Source: an uncultured Erwinia sp.
Lineage (GTDB): Bacteria; Pseudomonadota; Gammaproteobacteria; Enterobacterales; Enterobacteriaceae
Assembly (NCBI GenBank): GCA_946221915.1
Contig: CAMIKG010000018.1
Coordinates: forward strand, 11,214 to 75,213
Length of the DNA: 64,000 bases
Direction of reading: 5' to 3'
The notes under the pieces: model-generated
The model's input: the letters and a program-made list of their open reading frames with translations, nothing else
Database searches by the model: none
What the model was told of the DNA's origin: nothing
Position numbers and translations under genes: made by a program
In this document: positions 23,680 through 32,244 of the stretch, one piece after another
Position numbering within the stretch: the stretch's first letter is position 1
Layout: each line of letters begins with the position of its first letter

Positions 23680-24243
23680 ATGTCCCTGATTAATACCAAA
23701 ATTAAGCCCTTTAAAAACCAGGCGTTCAAAAACGGCGAGTTTATCGAAGTTACCGAGAAAGATACCGAAGGTCGCTGGAGCGTTTTCTTCTTCTACCCTG
23801 CTGACTTTACCTTCGTTTGCCCGACCGAACTGGGCGACGTAGCCGATCACTACGACGAACTGCAGAAACTGGGCGTGGACGTGTACTCCGTGTCTACCGA
23901 CACCCACTTCACTCACAAAGCGTGGCACAGCAGCTCTGAAACCATCGCCAAAATCAAATATGCGATGATCGGTGACCCAACTGGCGCACTGACCCGCAAC
24001 TTTGAAAATATGCGCGAAGACGAAGGTCTGGCAGACCGCGGCACCTTTATCGTTGACCCGCAGGGAATTATTCAGGCTATCGAAGTGACAGCAGAAGGCA
24101 TCGGCCGTGACGCGTCTGACCTGCTGCGTAAAATCAAAGCCGCGCAATATGTTGCTGCTCACCCAGGCGAAGTGTGCCCGGCAAAATGGAAGGAAGGCGA
24201 ATCCACGCTGTCTCCTTCATTAGATCTGGTCGGTAAGATCTAA
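23680..24243 (+). CDS. ahpC: Alkyl hydroperoxide reductase subunit C (peroxiredoxin)
   Basis: A 187-aa typical 2-Cys peroxiredoxin reducing H2O2, organic hydroperoxides and peroxynitrite in the cytoplasm. The peroxidatic Cys is in FTFVCPTELGD (C47) and the resolving Cys in GEVCPAKW (C166). The start MSLINTKIKPF follows GGAGG at 8 bp; an upstream in-frame start is not needed. The sequence is nearly that of enterobacterial AhpC. ahpF follows after 160 bp with a hairpin between. Confidence 0.98.
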   Translation: MSLINTKIKPFKNQAFKNGEFIEVTEKDTEGRWSVFFFYPADFTFVCPTELGDVADHYDELQKLGVDVYSVSTDTHFTHKAWHSSSETIAKIKYAMIGDPTGALTRNFENMREDEGLADRGTFIVDPQGIIQAIEVTAEGIGRDASDLLRKIKAAQYVAAHPGEVCPAKWKEGESTLSPSLDLVGKI

Positions 24244-24297
24244 ATTCTCTTCGCCCGGCAGCACTGCGTCTGTCCGGGCTGACCCGCACGAGTGTGG

Positions 24298-24323
24298 AAT
24301 GGGCGCAGATGCGCCCATTTTAT
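24298..24323 (+). terminator. Attenuating hairpin between ahpC and ahpF
   Basis: Stem AATGGGCGC / GCGCCCATT (24298-24306 and 24311-24319) followed by TTAT. A second stem, GCCCGG / CCGGGC, lies at 24253-24279. Partial termination here would give more AhpC than AhpF, as the enzyme pair requires. Confidence 0.6.
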
Positions 24324-24403
24324 GCCAGCACCATGATTCAAGTTGCATTCAGGCGGCGCCATTAAGGCAGCTTGCATGATGATGTTTTTTCAGGAGATAA
24401 GAG

Positions 24404-25969
24404 ATGCTCGACGCCAATATGAAAACCCAGCTCAGGGCCTACCTTGAGAAACTGACCAAACCGGTTGAGCTGATTGCCACGCTGGACGACAGCAGCAAAT
24501 CGGCAGAAATCAGGGAACTGCTGGCGGAACTCACTGAGTTATCTGCAAAAGTGACCTTCAGAGAAGATAACAGCCTGCCAGTGCGCAAGCCCTCCTTCCT
24601 GATTACTAATCCAGGTTCTGCCCAGGGACCGCGTTTTGCCGGTTCCCCGCTGGGGCATGAGTTTACCTCGCTGGTACTGGCGCTGCTGTGGACTGGCGGT
24701 CATCCGTCGAAAGAAGCTCAGGCGTTGCTGGAGCAGATCCGCGATATCGACGGTGATTTTGCGTTCGAAACCTACTATTCGCTCTCCTGCCATAACTGCC
24801 CGGATGTGGTGCAGGCGCTGAACCTGATGGCGGTACTGAACCCGCGCATTAAGCATACGGCAATTGACGGCGGCGTATTTCAGAACGAGATTACCGAGCG
24901 TAACGTGATGGGCGTGCCAGCAGTGTTTTTGAACGGAAACCCATTCGGCCAGGGCCGTATGACGCTGGGTGAGATCGTCGCCAAAGTGGATACCGGCGCG
25001 GAAAAACGCGCAGCGGCAGAGCTGAGCAAACGTGACGCTTACGATGTGCTGATTGTCGGTTCCGGCCCGGCGGGTGCTGCTGCGGCGGTATACTCCGCCC
25101 GTAAAGGCATCCGTACCGGCCTGATGGGTGAACGTTTTGGCGGCCAGGTACTCGATACCGTCGATATTGAAAACTACATTTCCGTGCCGAAAACCGAAGG
25201 CCAGAAGCTGGCAGGCGCGCTGAAAGCACACGTCAGCGATTATGAAGTGGATGTGATTGACAGCCAGAGCGCCAGCAAACTGGTTCCGGCGGCGCAGGAA
25301 GGCGGTTTACACCAGATCGAAACCGCCTCCGGCGCGGTACTGAAAGCGCGCAGCATTATCATTGCCACCGGCGCGAAGTGGCGCAATATGAATGTGCCAG
25401 GCGAAGATCAGTATCGCACCAAAGGCGTCACCTACTGCCCGCACTGCGACGGCCCGCTGTTTAAAGGTAAACGCGTGGCGGTGATCGGCGGCGGCAACTC
25501 CGGCGTGGAAGCGGCTATCGATCTGGCAGGCATCGTTGAGCATGTGACGCTGCTGGAGTTCGCGCCCGAAATGAAAGCCGACCAGGTGTTGCAGGACAAA
25601 GTGCGCAGCCTGAACAACGTGAATATTGTGCTGAACGCGCAGACCACCGAAGTAAAAGGCGACGGCAGCAAAGTCACCGGTCTGGAGTACCGTGACCGCA
25701 TTAGCGGTGATGTGCATAACGTCGAACTGGCAGGCATTTTTGTCCAGATTGGCCTGCTGCCTAACACCACCTGGCTGGAAGGCGCGATTGAGCGCAATCG
25801 CATGGGCGAGATCATCATTGATGCCAAATGCGAAACCACTGTTAAAGGTGTCTTTGCGGCAGGCGACTGCACCACGGTGCCTTATAAGCAGATTATTATC
25901 GCGACGGGTGAAGGCGCTAAAGCTTCACTGAGTTCATTCGATTATCTGATTCGGACGAAGACGGCGTAA
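24404..25969 (+). CDS. ahpF: Alkyl hydroperoxide reductase subunit F
   Basis: A 521-aa NADH-dependent flavoprotein that reduces oxidised AhpC. The N-terminal domain (1-195) is a tandem thioredoxin fold with CHNC near residues 129-132. The C-terminal part is thioredoxin-reductase-like: FAD motif VGSGPAGAAAAVY, redox pair CPHC near 345-348, NADH motif GGGNSGVEAA, and the final FAD contact GVFAAGDCTT. Length and motifs match E. coli AhpF. It is co-transcribed with ahpC. Confidence 0.98.
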   Translation: MLDANMKTQLRAYLEKLTKPVELIATLDDSSKSAEIRELLAELTELSAKVTFREDNSLPVRKPSFLITNPGSAQGPRFAGSPLGHEFTSLVLALLWTGGHPSKEAQALLEQIRDIDGDFAFETYYSLSCHNCPDVVQALNLMAVLNPRIKHTAIDGGVFQNEITERNVMGVPAVFLNGNPFGQGRMTLGEIVAKVDTGAEKRAAAELSKRDAYDVLIVGSGPAGAAAAVYSARKGIRTGLMGERFGGQVLDTVDIENYISVPKTEGQKLAGALKAHVSDYEVDVIDSQSASKLVPAAQEGGLHQIETASGAVLKARSIIIATGAKWRNMNVPGEDQYRTKGVTYCPHCDGPLFKGKRVAVIGGGNSGVEAAIDLAGIVEHVTLLEFAPEMKADQVLQDKVRSLNNVNIVLNAQTTEVKGDGSKVTGLEYRDRISGDVHNVELAGIFVQIGLLPNTTWLEGAIERNRMGEIIIDAKCETTVKGVFAAGDCTTVPYKQIIIATGEGAKASLSSFDYLIRTKTA

Positions 25970-25984
25970 CAGAAAAGCGTTGCT

Positions 25985-26035
25985 GCCTGTGCAACGAGGC
26001 CTTCACCAGGCCTCCCCGAGCTTCGCCGCACAGGC
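25985..26035 (+). terminator. Nested hairpin after ahpF
   Basis: Outer arms GCCTGTGC (25985-25992) and GCACAGGC (26028-26035) enclose an inner GAGGCC/GGCCTC stem (25996-26001, 26009-26014), 16 bp after the ahpF stop. No U-run follows, so it may be a 3'-end stabiliser or a bidirectional barrier towards the convergent pseudogene. Confidence 0.4.
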
Positions 26036-26082
26036 ATCAACGCTAATTTCCATTTAGTCGCTGCAGTTACGCTTACCCAACC

Positions 26083-26597
26083 TCAATGGTTTTGCGATTT
26101 TTCATTCTCTTTCGGCCATTCTCTTTCGGCGTCGAACCTGAGATTTTCCCTGGCCCAGGCGGCAAAAGACATTGGCTTCATTCATGCCACCTGGTCTGCA
26201 AGTGCCATCTGCTCTTCGTGCGAACCTGGCCCCAGATAAGTGAAGGTTTCATAGTACGCCAGCGTTTCACTCTGGGCATCAGCGCCAGGAAAGAAGCTGG
26301 CATAGACTTCACGTGGCACCTGCCTGAACGAGAAGCGATGCCCCAGCTGATTCAGCGTGCTGAACAGTTCATTAAAGCTGAGGAAATCGCCGACCAGCGG
26401 CAGGCTGGCGCCATTGCCGGTTTCCTCAGGGTGGGTAAACGCCCCTGCCACGATATCGCCCAGTTCATTAATGTCACCCATATGCAAACAACGCACGGTG
26501 GGATCAACCGGCAGCACCCAGCCAACACTTCCGTCCGGCTGCCTTTGCGGCCCGAACAGGCCTGAAAAGTTCTGGTAGCAGGCCGGTGGCACCACAA
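26083..26597 (-). pseudogene. NmrA-family NAD(P)-binding protein, C-terminal remnant
   Basis: The reading frame covers only the C-terminal half of an NmrA/HSCARG-type protein (PPACYQNFSGLFGPQRQ through SHEEQMALADQVA). The N-terminal Rossmann half is missing; intact homologues are near 300 aa. The frame also meets a TGA at 26182, after which the conserved tail MKPMSFAAWARENLRF continues in frame to a second stop at 26083. So there are two lesions: an N-terminal deletion and a nonsense mutation. It abuts a LysR remnant in the opposite direction, as if the middle of a divergent pair had been deleted. Confidence 0.8.
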
Positions 26598-27112
26598 AGG
26601 TGTGATGCGGAAATCCGGCTTCGTACCAGCAGCAATATCCAGCCCGGCCTCATTGCCTGCACGCTGTTTCGCGATCCTGTGATTGCCGTAGCCTCACCGG
26701 CCTATCTGGCGGAGTACGGCACGCCAAACACGCCCGGTGACCTGCACAGTCAGCGCTGTCTGCCCGGCTTTGCCCGCGGGGAACTGCCGTAATCACACTG
26801 GACGCTGATATCGGGAGGAAAGATTCAGGTTGATGGCGCGTTTTTCTCGAATGATATTGCGCTGCTGTGCGATGCCGCGCTAAGGGGGCCTGGCATCGCG
26901 CTTCTGCCGCGCGGCATTGTAGCGCCGCACCTGCAGGGCGGCGTTCTGGTTCAGGTGCCTGACGGCATTATTGGCGCCGAAATGCAGATTGCGCTGGTTT
27001 ACCCCGATCGTACTTTCTTACCCCCCAGGTACGTGCCTTTATTGATGCGGTCGTGGCCTCGGCGCCGTGCGCATTGTCGGAGCAACAGCGTTTAACGTCA
27101 CCGCTGGGATAA
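26598..27112 (+). pseudogene. LysR-family regulator, C-terminal remnant
   Basis: The frame contains the effector-binding half of a LysR regulator (DAEIRLR, PVIAVASPAYLAEYGTPNTPGDL). There is no DNA-binding domain, an in-frame TAA at 26790, continued homology afterwards (FFSNDIALLCDAALRGPG), and a frameshift near 27020 beyond which RAFIDAVVASAPCALS appears in another frame and ends at 27112. It is the partner of the NmrA remnant in an ancestral divergent regulator/target pair. Confidence 0.8.
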
Positions 27113-27269
27113 CGCGTGTGCTGCGTGAAACGTCGCCTGTCCATGGCTGATGGCAGCATGGTATTTAGCGAGGCAACGCCGGCGAGTATCGGGAGCTAAG
27201 CCCTGTATCGGTTATGTTCCTGATAATACGCTTATATGACTTACCCGTTTTATTAAAGACCCATCATGG

Positions 27270-27662
27270 TCAGGATGAGACTTTGCCCCGCGGGTCATCG
27301 ATATGCTGCTTCGCCACGTCATAGCGAATCCCTTCACGATGCAAGATACGCACATATTGCACCACCGTCGCCAGCGCTTTTAAAAACGTATCGGAATGCT
27401 CATGGCGTTCATAGGCTTCGATGTCCGCCCAGCCTTCGGACAGATGAAAAGCGTCCGGATTGATCAGATCCTGAGAAAAGGCATAAAACACACAGCCCGG
27501 CAGCCGTTGCGCTGCCTGCATTTCCGGCTTAACGGCCTCAATGAAGGTCTGCCGATCATCAGGGTGCACGCGATAGTAAGCGCTGACGATGATTGCGGTC
27601 GGTTGAGTTTTATCATGATCGCCCGCAGAAGAAATGTGTGTATCAGTTGTGTTCATACTCAT
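27270..27662 (-). CDS. Antibiotic biosynthesis monooxygenase (ABM)-fold protein
   Basis: About 130 aa with an ABM dimeric alpha-beta-barrel domain: AIIVSAYYRVHPDDRQTFIEAV, GCVFYAFSQDLINPDAFHLSEGWADIEAYERH. Such small proteins include quinol monooxygenases, haem-degrading enzymes and many of unknown function. I start it at MSMNTTDTH; the frame is open further upstream into the preceding gene without a better ribosome binding site. It lies 40 bp downstream of the SnoaL-like gene and probably shares its transcript. Confidence 0.75.
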   Translation of the reverse strand: MSMNTTDTHISSAGDHDKTQPTAIIVSAYYRVHPDDRQTFIEAVKPEMQAAQRLPGCVFYAFSQDLINPDAFHLSEGWADIEAYERHEHSDTFLKALATVVQYVRILHREGIRYDVAKQHIDDPRGKVSS

Positions 27663-27702
27663 TTTTCTCTCAAGATGTCTTTGGTGAAATGAAAAAACAG
27701 GT

Positions 27703-28107
27703 TCAGACGGACGGCTCGCCATGAAAAGCACGCCACGCGGCGAGCGTATCCAGCGACTCACGCAGCAGTTTGATTTTCCCCTCTTCCGCCACCAGCCGTC
27801 CGGCATAGGTCTGCTTGTATATCCGATCAGTTCCGGCCAGACCGGCTTCTACGCTGTATTCGCCAAATGCCTGTGTCGGTGTATCGATGAAAAACTGGAT
27901 ATTACGGAATCGAAAATCCGGGACTTTAACTAATAATCCGGCAATGAAGGCTTCGATTGCAGCTGGTCCCTGCACGCGATGCGGCAGGCCCAGCGTCTGC
28001 AGATAGGGCAGCTCCAGCACGCCATCTGCGGCAAAAAGGGCCGCGGCGGTTTCAGGATGCTGAATGCTTTCCAGGTAATTCTGAAGTAACTGCACGGCGG
28101 TTTTCAT
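27703..28107 (-). CDS. SnoaL-like (NTF2-fold) protein
   Basis: A 134-aa NTF2/SnoaL-fold protein: an N-terminal helix YLESIQHPETAAALFAADGVLELPY, then VQGPAAIEAFIAGLLVKVPDFRF, and a beta-rich C-terminal half. Members include polyketide cyclases and small ketosteroid-isomerase-like enzymes, but most are uncharacterised, so no reaction is assigned. AGGAG lies 11 bp before the ATG. With the ABM gene it forms a two-gene unit next to a LysR regulator and an SDR. Confidence 0.75.
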   Translation of the reverse strand: MKTAVQLLQNYLESIQHPETAAALFAADGVLELPYLQTLGLPHRVQGPAAIEAFIAGLLVKVPDFRFRNIQFFIDTPTQAFGEYSVEAGLAGTDRIYKQTYAGRLVAEEGKIKLLRESLDTLAAWRAFHGEPSV

Positions 28108-28249
28108 GATGAGAGTGCTCCTGATGTCAGTGCCGGACGCTTATCGGCGGCGTTAAGCAACAATAATCAAACTCAGGAGCATTCAAAACAGCAAAGAATG
28201 AAACTCATAATTTCATAAATGTAATGATGGTCAGGTCTGGAGAGCATGA

Positions 28250-29167
28250 CTAGCCTCGCCAGCGCCATTCGGGTTCACTGAGATGGCTGGCAAAGAAGTC
28301 CGACAGCACTCTGACCTTCAGCGGACGGCTGCGCGAGGTGGGGGTGACAAAATAGAGTCCGCCCTGTGTCATCGACCATTCATCAAGCAGATGCACCAGG
28401 CGCCCCTCTTTCAGATATTCTGCGGCAATAAATTCCGGCAGTTCAGCGATGCCCTGCCCTGCCAGCAGAGGCGGCAGCAGTGCATCGGAGTTGGTTACCC
28501 GCAGCGGGCCGTTCGGGACAATGTCCTCCTGCGCGCCGGAAATATGGGTAAAGCGCCATACCTGGCTTCGTGCCCGCCAGGCATAGCTGAAGCACGGCCG
28601 GGCGCTGAGTTCACGCGGATGTTGTGGCATCCCCTGCTCAGCCAGATACGCCGGTGAGGCCACCAGATATTGTGTCACCGCACACAGCCTGCGCGCCACC
28701 AGCGAGGAGTCCGGCAGCGCCGCAATTCGTAACGCGGCGTCAAAACCTTCGGCGATCAAGTCGACTGATGCATCTGACAGATGCAGATCCACACTGAGTT
28801 CCGGGAACTGGCGGATAAGTTCTGGCAGCAGGGGCGCAACCCAGCGTAAACCAAAAGACATCGGTACCGCTAAACGTACCTGACCGCGTGGTTGTACTGA
28901 CAGTTCGTGGGCTTCACTTTCCACCTCTTCAGCCCGGCGGTAAATCTCCGACGCCTTCGCCGCCATGCTCTGACCGAACTCGGTCAACGCCAGCTGGCGC
29001 GACGTCCGGTTAAACAGTCGCCCACCCAGCCGCTCCTCCAGTCGTGCCACAGCGCGTGACACGGTGGGGACAGAGACGCCCATCACCCTGGCGGCTGCCG
29101 CAAAAGAACCTTCCTCTGCCACTTTCGCAAACATCGCGAGTCCTTCGAAATCGGGAAATCTGTTCAT
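28250..29167 (-). CDS. LysR-family transcriptional regulator
   Basis: A 305-aa LysR protein. The N-terminal winged helix (FAKVAEEGSFAAAARVMGVSVPTVSRAVARLEERLGGRLF) is followed by a linker helix and an effector domain from about residue 92. It is of the CrgA-like group that often controls a divergent oxidoreductase. It is divergent to the SDR at 29398, with a TTTCAAA/TTTTGAAA repeat in between, and probably controls that gene and perhaps the SnoaL/ABM pair downstream. Confidence 0.92.
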   Translation of the reverse strand: MNRFPDFEGLAMFAKVAEEGSFAAAARVMGVSVPTVSRAVARLEERLGGRLFNRTSRQLALTEFGQSMAAKASEIYRRAEEVESEAHELSVQPRGQVRLAVPMSFGLRWVAPLLPELIRQFPELSVDLHLSDASVDLIAEGFDAALRIAALPDSSLVARRLCAVTQYLVASPAYLAEQGMPQHPRELSARPCFSYAWRARSQVWRFTHISGAQEDIVPNGPLRVTNSDALLPPLLAGQGIAELPEFIAAEYLKEGRLVHLLDEWSMTQGGLYFVTPTSRSRPLKVRVLSDFFASHLSEPEWRWRG

Positions 29168-29210
29168 TTCAAATCTGCAATGATGAGTTTCAAATCATTC
29201 TATTTTGAAA
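29167..29210. promoter_or_regulatory. Candidate LysR operator
   Basis: TTTCAAATC occurs at 29167-29175 and again at 29188-29196, and a reverse-orientation TTTTGAAA at 29203-29210 forms an interrupted palindrome with the second copy. The first copy touches the LysR start codon, so binding would be autoregulatory. Typical of LysR sites in divergent intergenic regions. Confidence 0.45.
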
Positions 29211-29397
29211 TTTATCGCTCGTCGATATGCTTCTCTCATCGCGACTACAACCGCTGTCGCCAGCGACGGCGACCCGGGTCAGAAACGCATCACAGGAACA
29301 GACAAATGAAACGTTCTGCATCGCTTCAACGTTTTTTGTCTCTTCACTGCTGGCAGGCACCAACAACGTATCCAAAAATTAACTAAGGGGTTTCACC

Positions 29398-30147
29398 ATG
29401 AGTAAAAAACTTTCAGATAAAATAGCGTTAGTCACCGGCGGTAGCTCTGGCATCGGTCTGGCATCAGCGCTGGAACTGGCAAAACAGGGCGCGAAAGTGT
29501 ACATCACCGGCCGCCGCCAGGAAGAACTTGATGCGGCGGTGGCTCTGATAGGATCATCAGCCACGGGCATTCGGGCGGATGCCTCTGATTTAAGCGATCT
29601 CGACACCGTGTTTTCCACCATCGCGAGCGAATCAGGCAAACTTGATGTGCTTTTCGCGAATGCCGGTGGCGGTGACATGATGCCGCTCGGCGCCATCACT
29701 GAAGAGCACTTTGACCGTATTTTTGGCACTAACGTGCGTGGCGTGCTGTTCACCGTGCAGAAAGCGCTTCCGTTACTGACCAGGGGAGCCGCCATTATTC
29801 TTACCGGTTCAACCGCTGCGGCTAAAGGCACAGCCAGCTTCAGCGTTTACAGTGCCAGTAAAGCCGCTGTGCGTAACCTGGCTCGCTCGTGGGCACTTGA
29901 CCTGAAGGACCGTGGCGTCCGCGTCAACGTGGTTAGCCCGGGCCCGATCCGCACGCCTGGCCTGGGAGGTCTTGTTCCTGAAGAGCACCGCCAGAGTTTG
30001 TTTGACACGCTGGCAGCAGGCGTGCCGCTGGGCCGGCTGGGTGAACCGGAAGAGATCGGTAAAACGGTGGCGTTTCTGGCCTCTGACGAGGCGAGTTTCA
30101 TTAACGCAGCGGAAATATATGTCGACGGTGGGTTAGCTCAGATTTAA
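29398..30147 (+). CDS. Short-chain dehydrogenase/reductase
   Basis: A 249-aa classical SDR with TGGSSGIG at residues 13-20, the NAG segment (LFANAGGG) near 83, and the catalytic Ser, Tyr and Lys in LTGSTAAAKG and YSASK (about residues 137-160). SDRs of this type reduce carbonyls or oxidise alcohols with NAD(P)H; the substrate is unknown. AAGGGG precedes the ATG. It is divergent from, and likely controlled by, the LysR gene at 28250. Confidence 0.93.
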   Translation: MSKKLSDKIALVTGGSSGIGLASALELAKQGAKVYITGRRQEELDAAVALIGSSATGIRADASDLSDLDTVFSTIASESGKLDVLFANAGGGDMMPLGAITEEHFDRIFGTNVRGVLFTVQKALPLLTRGAAIILTGSTAAAKGTASFSVYSASKAAVRNLARSWALDLKDRGVRVNVVSPGPIRTPGLGGLVPEEHRQSLFDTLAAGVPLGRLGEPEEIGKTVAFLASDEASFINAAEIYVDGGLAQI

Positions 30148-30190
30148 TTACCATTAAATCGCAAATACTCAATTTTTATCACGCATGTGA

Positions 30191-30358
30191 CAGGTTTTGA
30201 CTGGTAGCCCAAAGCTGTTGTTGCGCTACCAGGTGACAGAAATCAAAGACGGGCAACGTGAGTTGCGAACTGAAACCTACATCAACTGCCTGGATAAAGT
30301 AACTACGCTGAAAATGACCGCTTACCCGGTTTCCAGAGCACTGGATACCGCCGCCTGA
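30191..30358 (+). pseudogene. Possible gene remnant, family unknown
   Basis: A stop-free frame of 55 codons between TGA codons reads as protein-like sequence (PKLLLRYQVTEIKDGQREL, then TYINCLDKVTTLKMTAYPV). It has no start codon or ribosome binding site, and sequence just downstream in another frame (ACIAHLEDTKPQTGDFNTIV) also looks coding, which suggests a decayed gene with a frameshift. I do not recognise the family, though a small secreted or lipoprotein-like domain is possible. Confidence 0.3.
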
Positions 30359-30470
30359 CAAATGCCTGTATCGCTCATCTGGAAGACACCAAACCCCAGA
30401 CGGGGGATTTCAACACCATTGTTCAGTTTATTTTTGAGCGTGCGTCACCTGTTCAGTATCGTCGACGTTT

Positions 30471-30767
30471 TTACTTAATCGCTGTATTAAAGTTTTCTGC
30501 AATGAACTTAGGCGTAAATTCACGCACGTCATACCGTGCAAAGTCCGGATAATAACAGTCTTCCTCCAGGATAGACTGCAGCTCCTGCCTGTTGCGGGTC
30601 TGTGCAAAAATGACACCCGCATGTGCGTCAGTGTCAATATAGGGTCCGAGCATCAGAAACTTTCCATTATTAAAATATTTTTCCAGCCATCTCATATGAA
30701 CCGGAAACATTTCATGCTGAGTTTTTTCGGTTACATCAGAATTAACCGTGATATTAATTATAAACAT
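30471..30767 (-). CDS. YciI-like protein
   Basis: A 98-aa protein of the YciI/YCII dimeric alpha-beta-barrel fold: HMRWLEKYFNNGKFLMLGPYIDTDAHAGVIF and EEDCYYPDFARYDVREFTP fit the family pattern. Proteins of this fold act as small hydrolases or dehalogenases, or are of unknown role. It is the third gene of a minus-strand unit with an NAD(P)H-quinone-reductase-like gene and an SDR. Confidence 0.75.
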   Translation of the reverse strand: MFIINITVNSDVTEKTQHEMFPVHMRWLEKYFNNGKFLMLGPYIDTDAHAGVIFAQTRNRQELQSILEEDCYYPDFARYDVREFTPKFIAENFNTAIK

Positions 30768-30810
30768 TAATCATCCTTATAAGCTGACAGTACAGAATTG
30801 TTCGAGCGAA

Positions 30811-31371
30811 TCAGGCAACGTTGCTTCTGATAGCATCTATCAGGCGGGCAGCATGTTCACGAGCTGAATGTCTCTGGGCAGCTCTTTTTTCTTCATCTTC
30901 CCGGCCTGCGTAACTCACACCATTAGTATAAATGGCACCCGCATACTCAAGATTGCACAGCGCTGCTGTTGTCTCAAACTGGGACAGATACTCTTCAATT
31001 GCGTGGCCAAAGAAACCCGCCGCGGTGTAGGCCACTTCCGGTGCTCCTGTCGTGAAAGAAAGCAGAAGCTTTTTACCGCCGAGTTTTGCCGTTGAGCCGT
31101 GGGCAAACCCGTGAACAAACACTTCATCCACCCATAATTTCATAATGCCGGGCAGTGAATACCATGAAAAAGGGAACTGCCAGATAATCAGGTCAGCCTG
31201 TAATAACGCCTGCTGTTCGGCATTAATGTCAAACTGGTAAGTCGGATAAAGCTCATCGAGACGACGAATATTCACTTCCGGTAATGCTCTGGCAACCTCA
31301 TCAAGAATAGTGGCATTAGCCAGAGAGCCAGTCAGATTAGGATGGCCTGAAACAATAAGAACGTTTTTCAT
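30811..31371 (-). CDS. NAD(P)H:quinone oxidoreductase, flavodoxin-like (KefF/MdaB type)
   Basis: A 186-aa flavodoxin-like reductase. The FMN/FAD phosphate-binding loop is SGHPNLTGSLANA (residues 8-20), and the block QFPFSWYSLPGIMKLWVDEVF is the family signature of two-electron quinone reductases and KefF-like proteins. Its likely role is detoxification of quinones or other electrophiles. It lies 25 bp after the SDR gene, in a unit probably controlled by the divergent LysR at 32245. Confidence 0.88.
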   Translation of the reverse strand: MKNVLIVSGHPNLTGSLANATILDEVARALPEVNIRRLDELYPTYQFDINAEQQALLQADLIIWQFPFSWYSLPGIMKLWVDEVFVHGFAHGSTAKLGGKKLLLSFTTGAPEVAYTAAGFFGHAIEEYLSQFETTAALCNLEYAGAIYTNGVSYAGREDEEKRAAQRHSAREHAARLIDAIRSNVA

Positions 31372-31396
31372 TTAATTGTTACCTGTAATTCGCTGA

Positions 31397-32143
31397 TTAA
31401 ATACTAAATCCACCGTCCACGGCAATGTCAGAACCGGTGATAAAACACGCGTCATCTGATGCCAGATAGGCCACCGCAGAGGCAATATCCTGCGGTAGTC
31501 CAAAACGCCCGAGCGGCACCAGTTGTGTGACACGCTCCCTGTGAGCCTGTGCGTCATCGTCTGACAGTTCTGTTTTCTCATAAATCGGTGTTTCAACCGG
31601 CCCGACAGCAACCGAATTAACCCGTATTCCGTCCTTTGCCAGTTCTTTTGCCCAGACGAAGGTCAGTGTCCTGAGGGCCGTCTTACTGGCACAGTAAACA
31701 GACATACCCGGTAGCGGGCGGCTGGCAACGGCAGAAGATATGTTGATGATGCAGCCCTTGCTTGCCTTCAGAAGTGGCAAAGCCTGAACGCTGAGATCGA
31801 CTACTGCCCGGACATTTATATTGAACACGTCATCGAATTCAGTCAGGGTCTGATCAGCGAGCGCCGTTACAGGCGCCATGCCAGCATTATTGATGAGAAT
31901 ATCAAGGCGGCCGCAATTCCTGGTGATGTACTCCATAATACGAGCCACATCAGGAGGTTTACCTACGTCGGCCACAATTGTGGTGATTTTATTATGTGCG
32001 GATGCAGCCCCGGCCAGGCTCGATTCAGACCGACCGGTGACGACGACATCTGCCCCCTCCCGGGCAAGCGTTAAGGCGATGCTGAGGCCTATTCCGGCCC
32101 CGCCGCCAGTAACCAGTGCCGTTTTTCCACTAAAGCGACGCAT
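31397..32143 (-). CDS. Short-chain dehydrogenase/reductase
   Basis: A 248-aa SDR with TGGGAGIG (11-18), NNAGMAP, INISSAVAS and YCASK containing the catalytic Ser, Tyr and Lys. I start it at MRRFSGKTALVTGG because AGAGAG lies upstream and the N-terminus then matches the family; the frame is open to 32212. It is the first gene of the SDR, quinone reductase, YciI unit and is divergent from the LysR gene at 32245. Confidence 0.9.
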   Translation of the reverse strand: MRRFSGKTALVTGGGAGIGLSIALTLAREGADVVVTGRSESSLAGAASAHNKITTIVADVGKPPDVARIMEYITRNCGRLDILINNAGMAPVTALADQTLTEFDDVFNINVRAVVDLSVQALPLLKASKGCIINISSAVASRPLPGMSVYCASKTALRTLTFVWAKELAKDGIRVNSVAVGPVETPIYEKTELSDDDAQAHRERVTQLVPLGRFGLPQDIASAVAYLASDDACFITGSDIAVDGGFSI

Positions 32144-32244
32144 GCAATGACTCTCTGTTATAGGGTGGATAGCCCAATATAGATAATGCGGGAAAGAGCG
32201 AGTAGACTGCATTGGTCACCTAAACTATTAACCGGAAGTTAATA

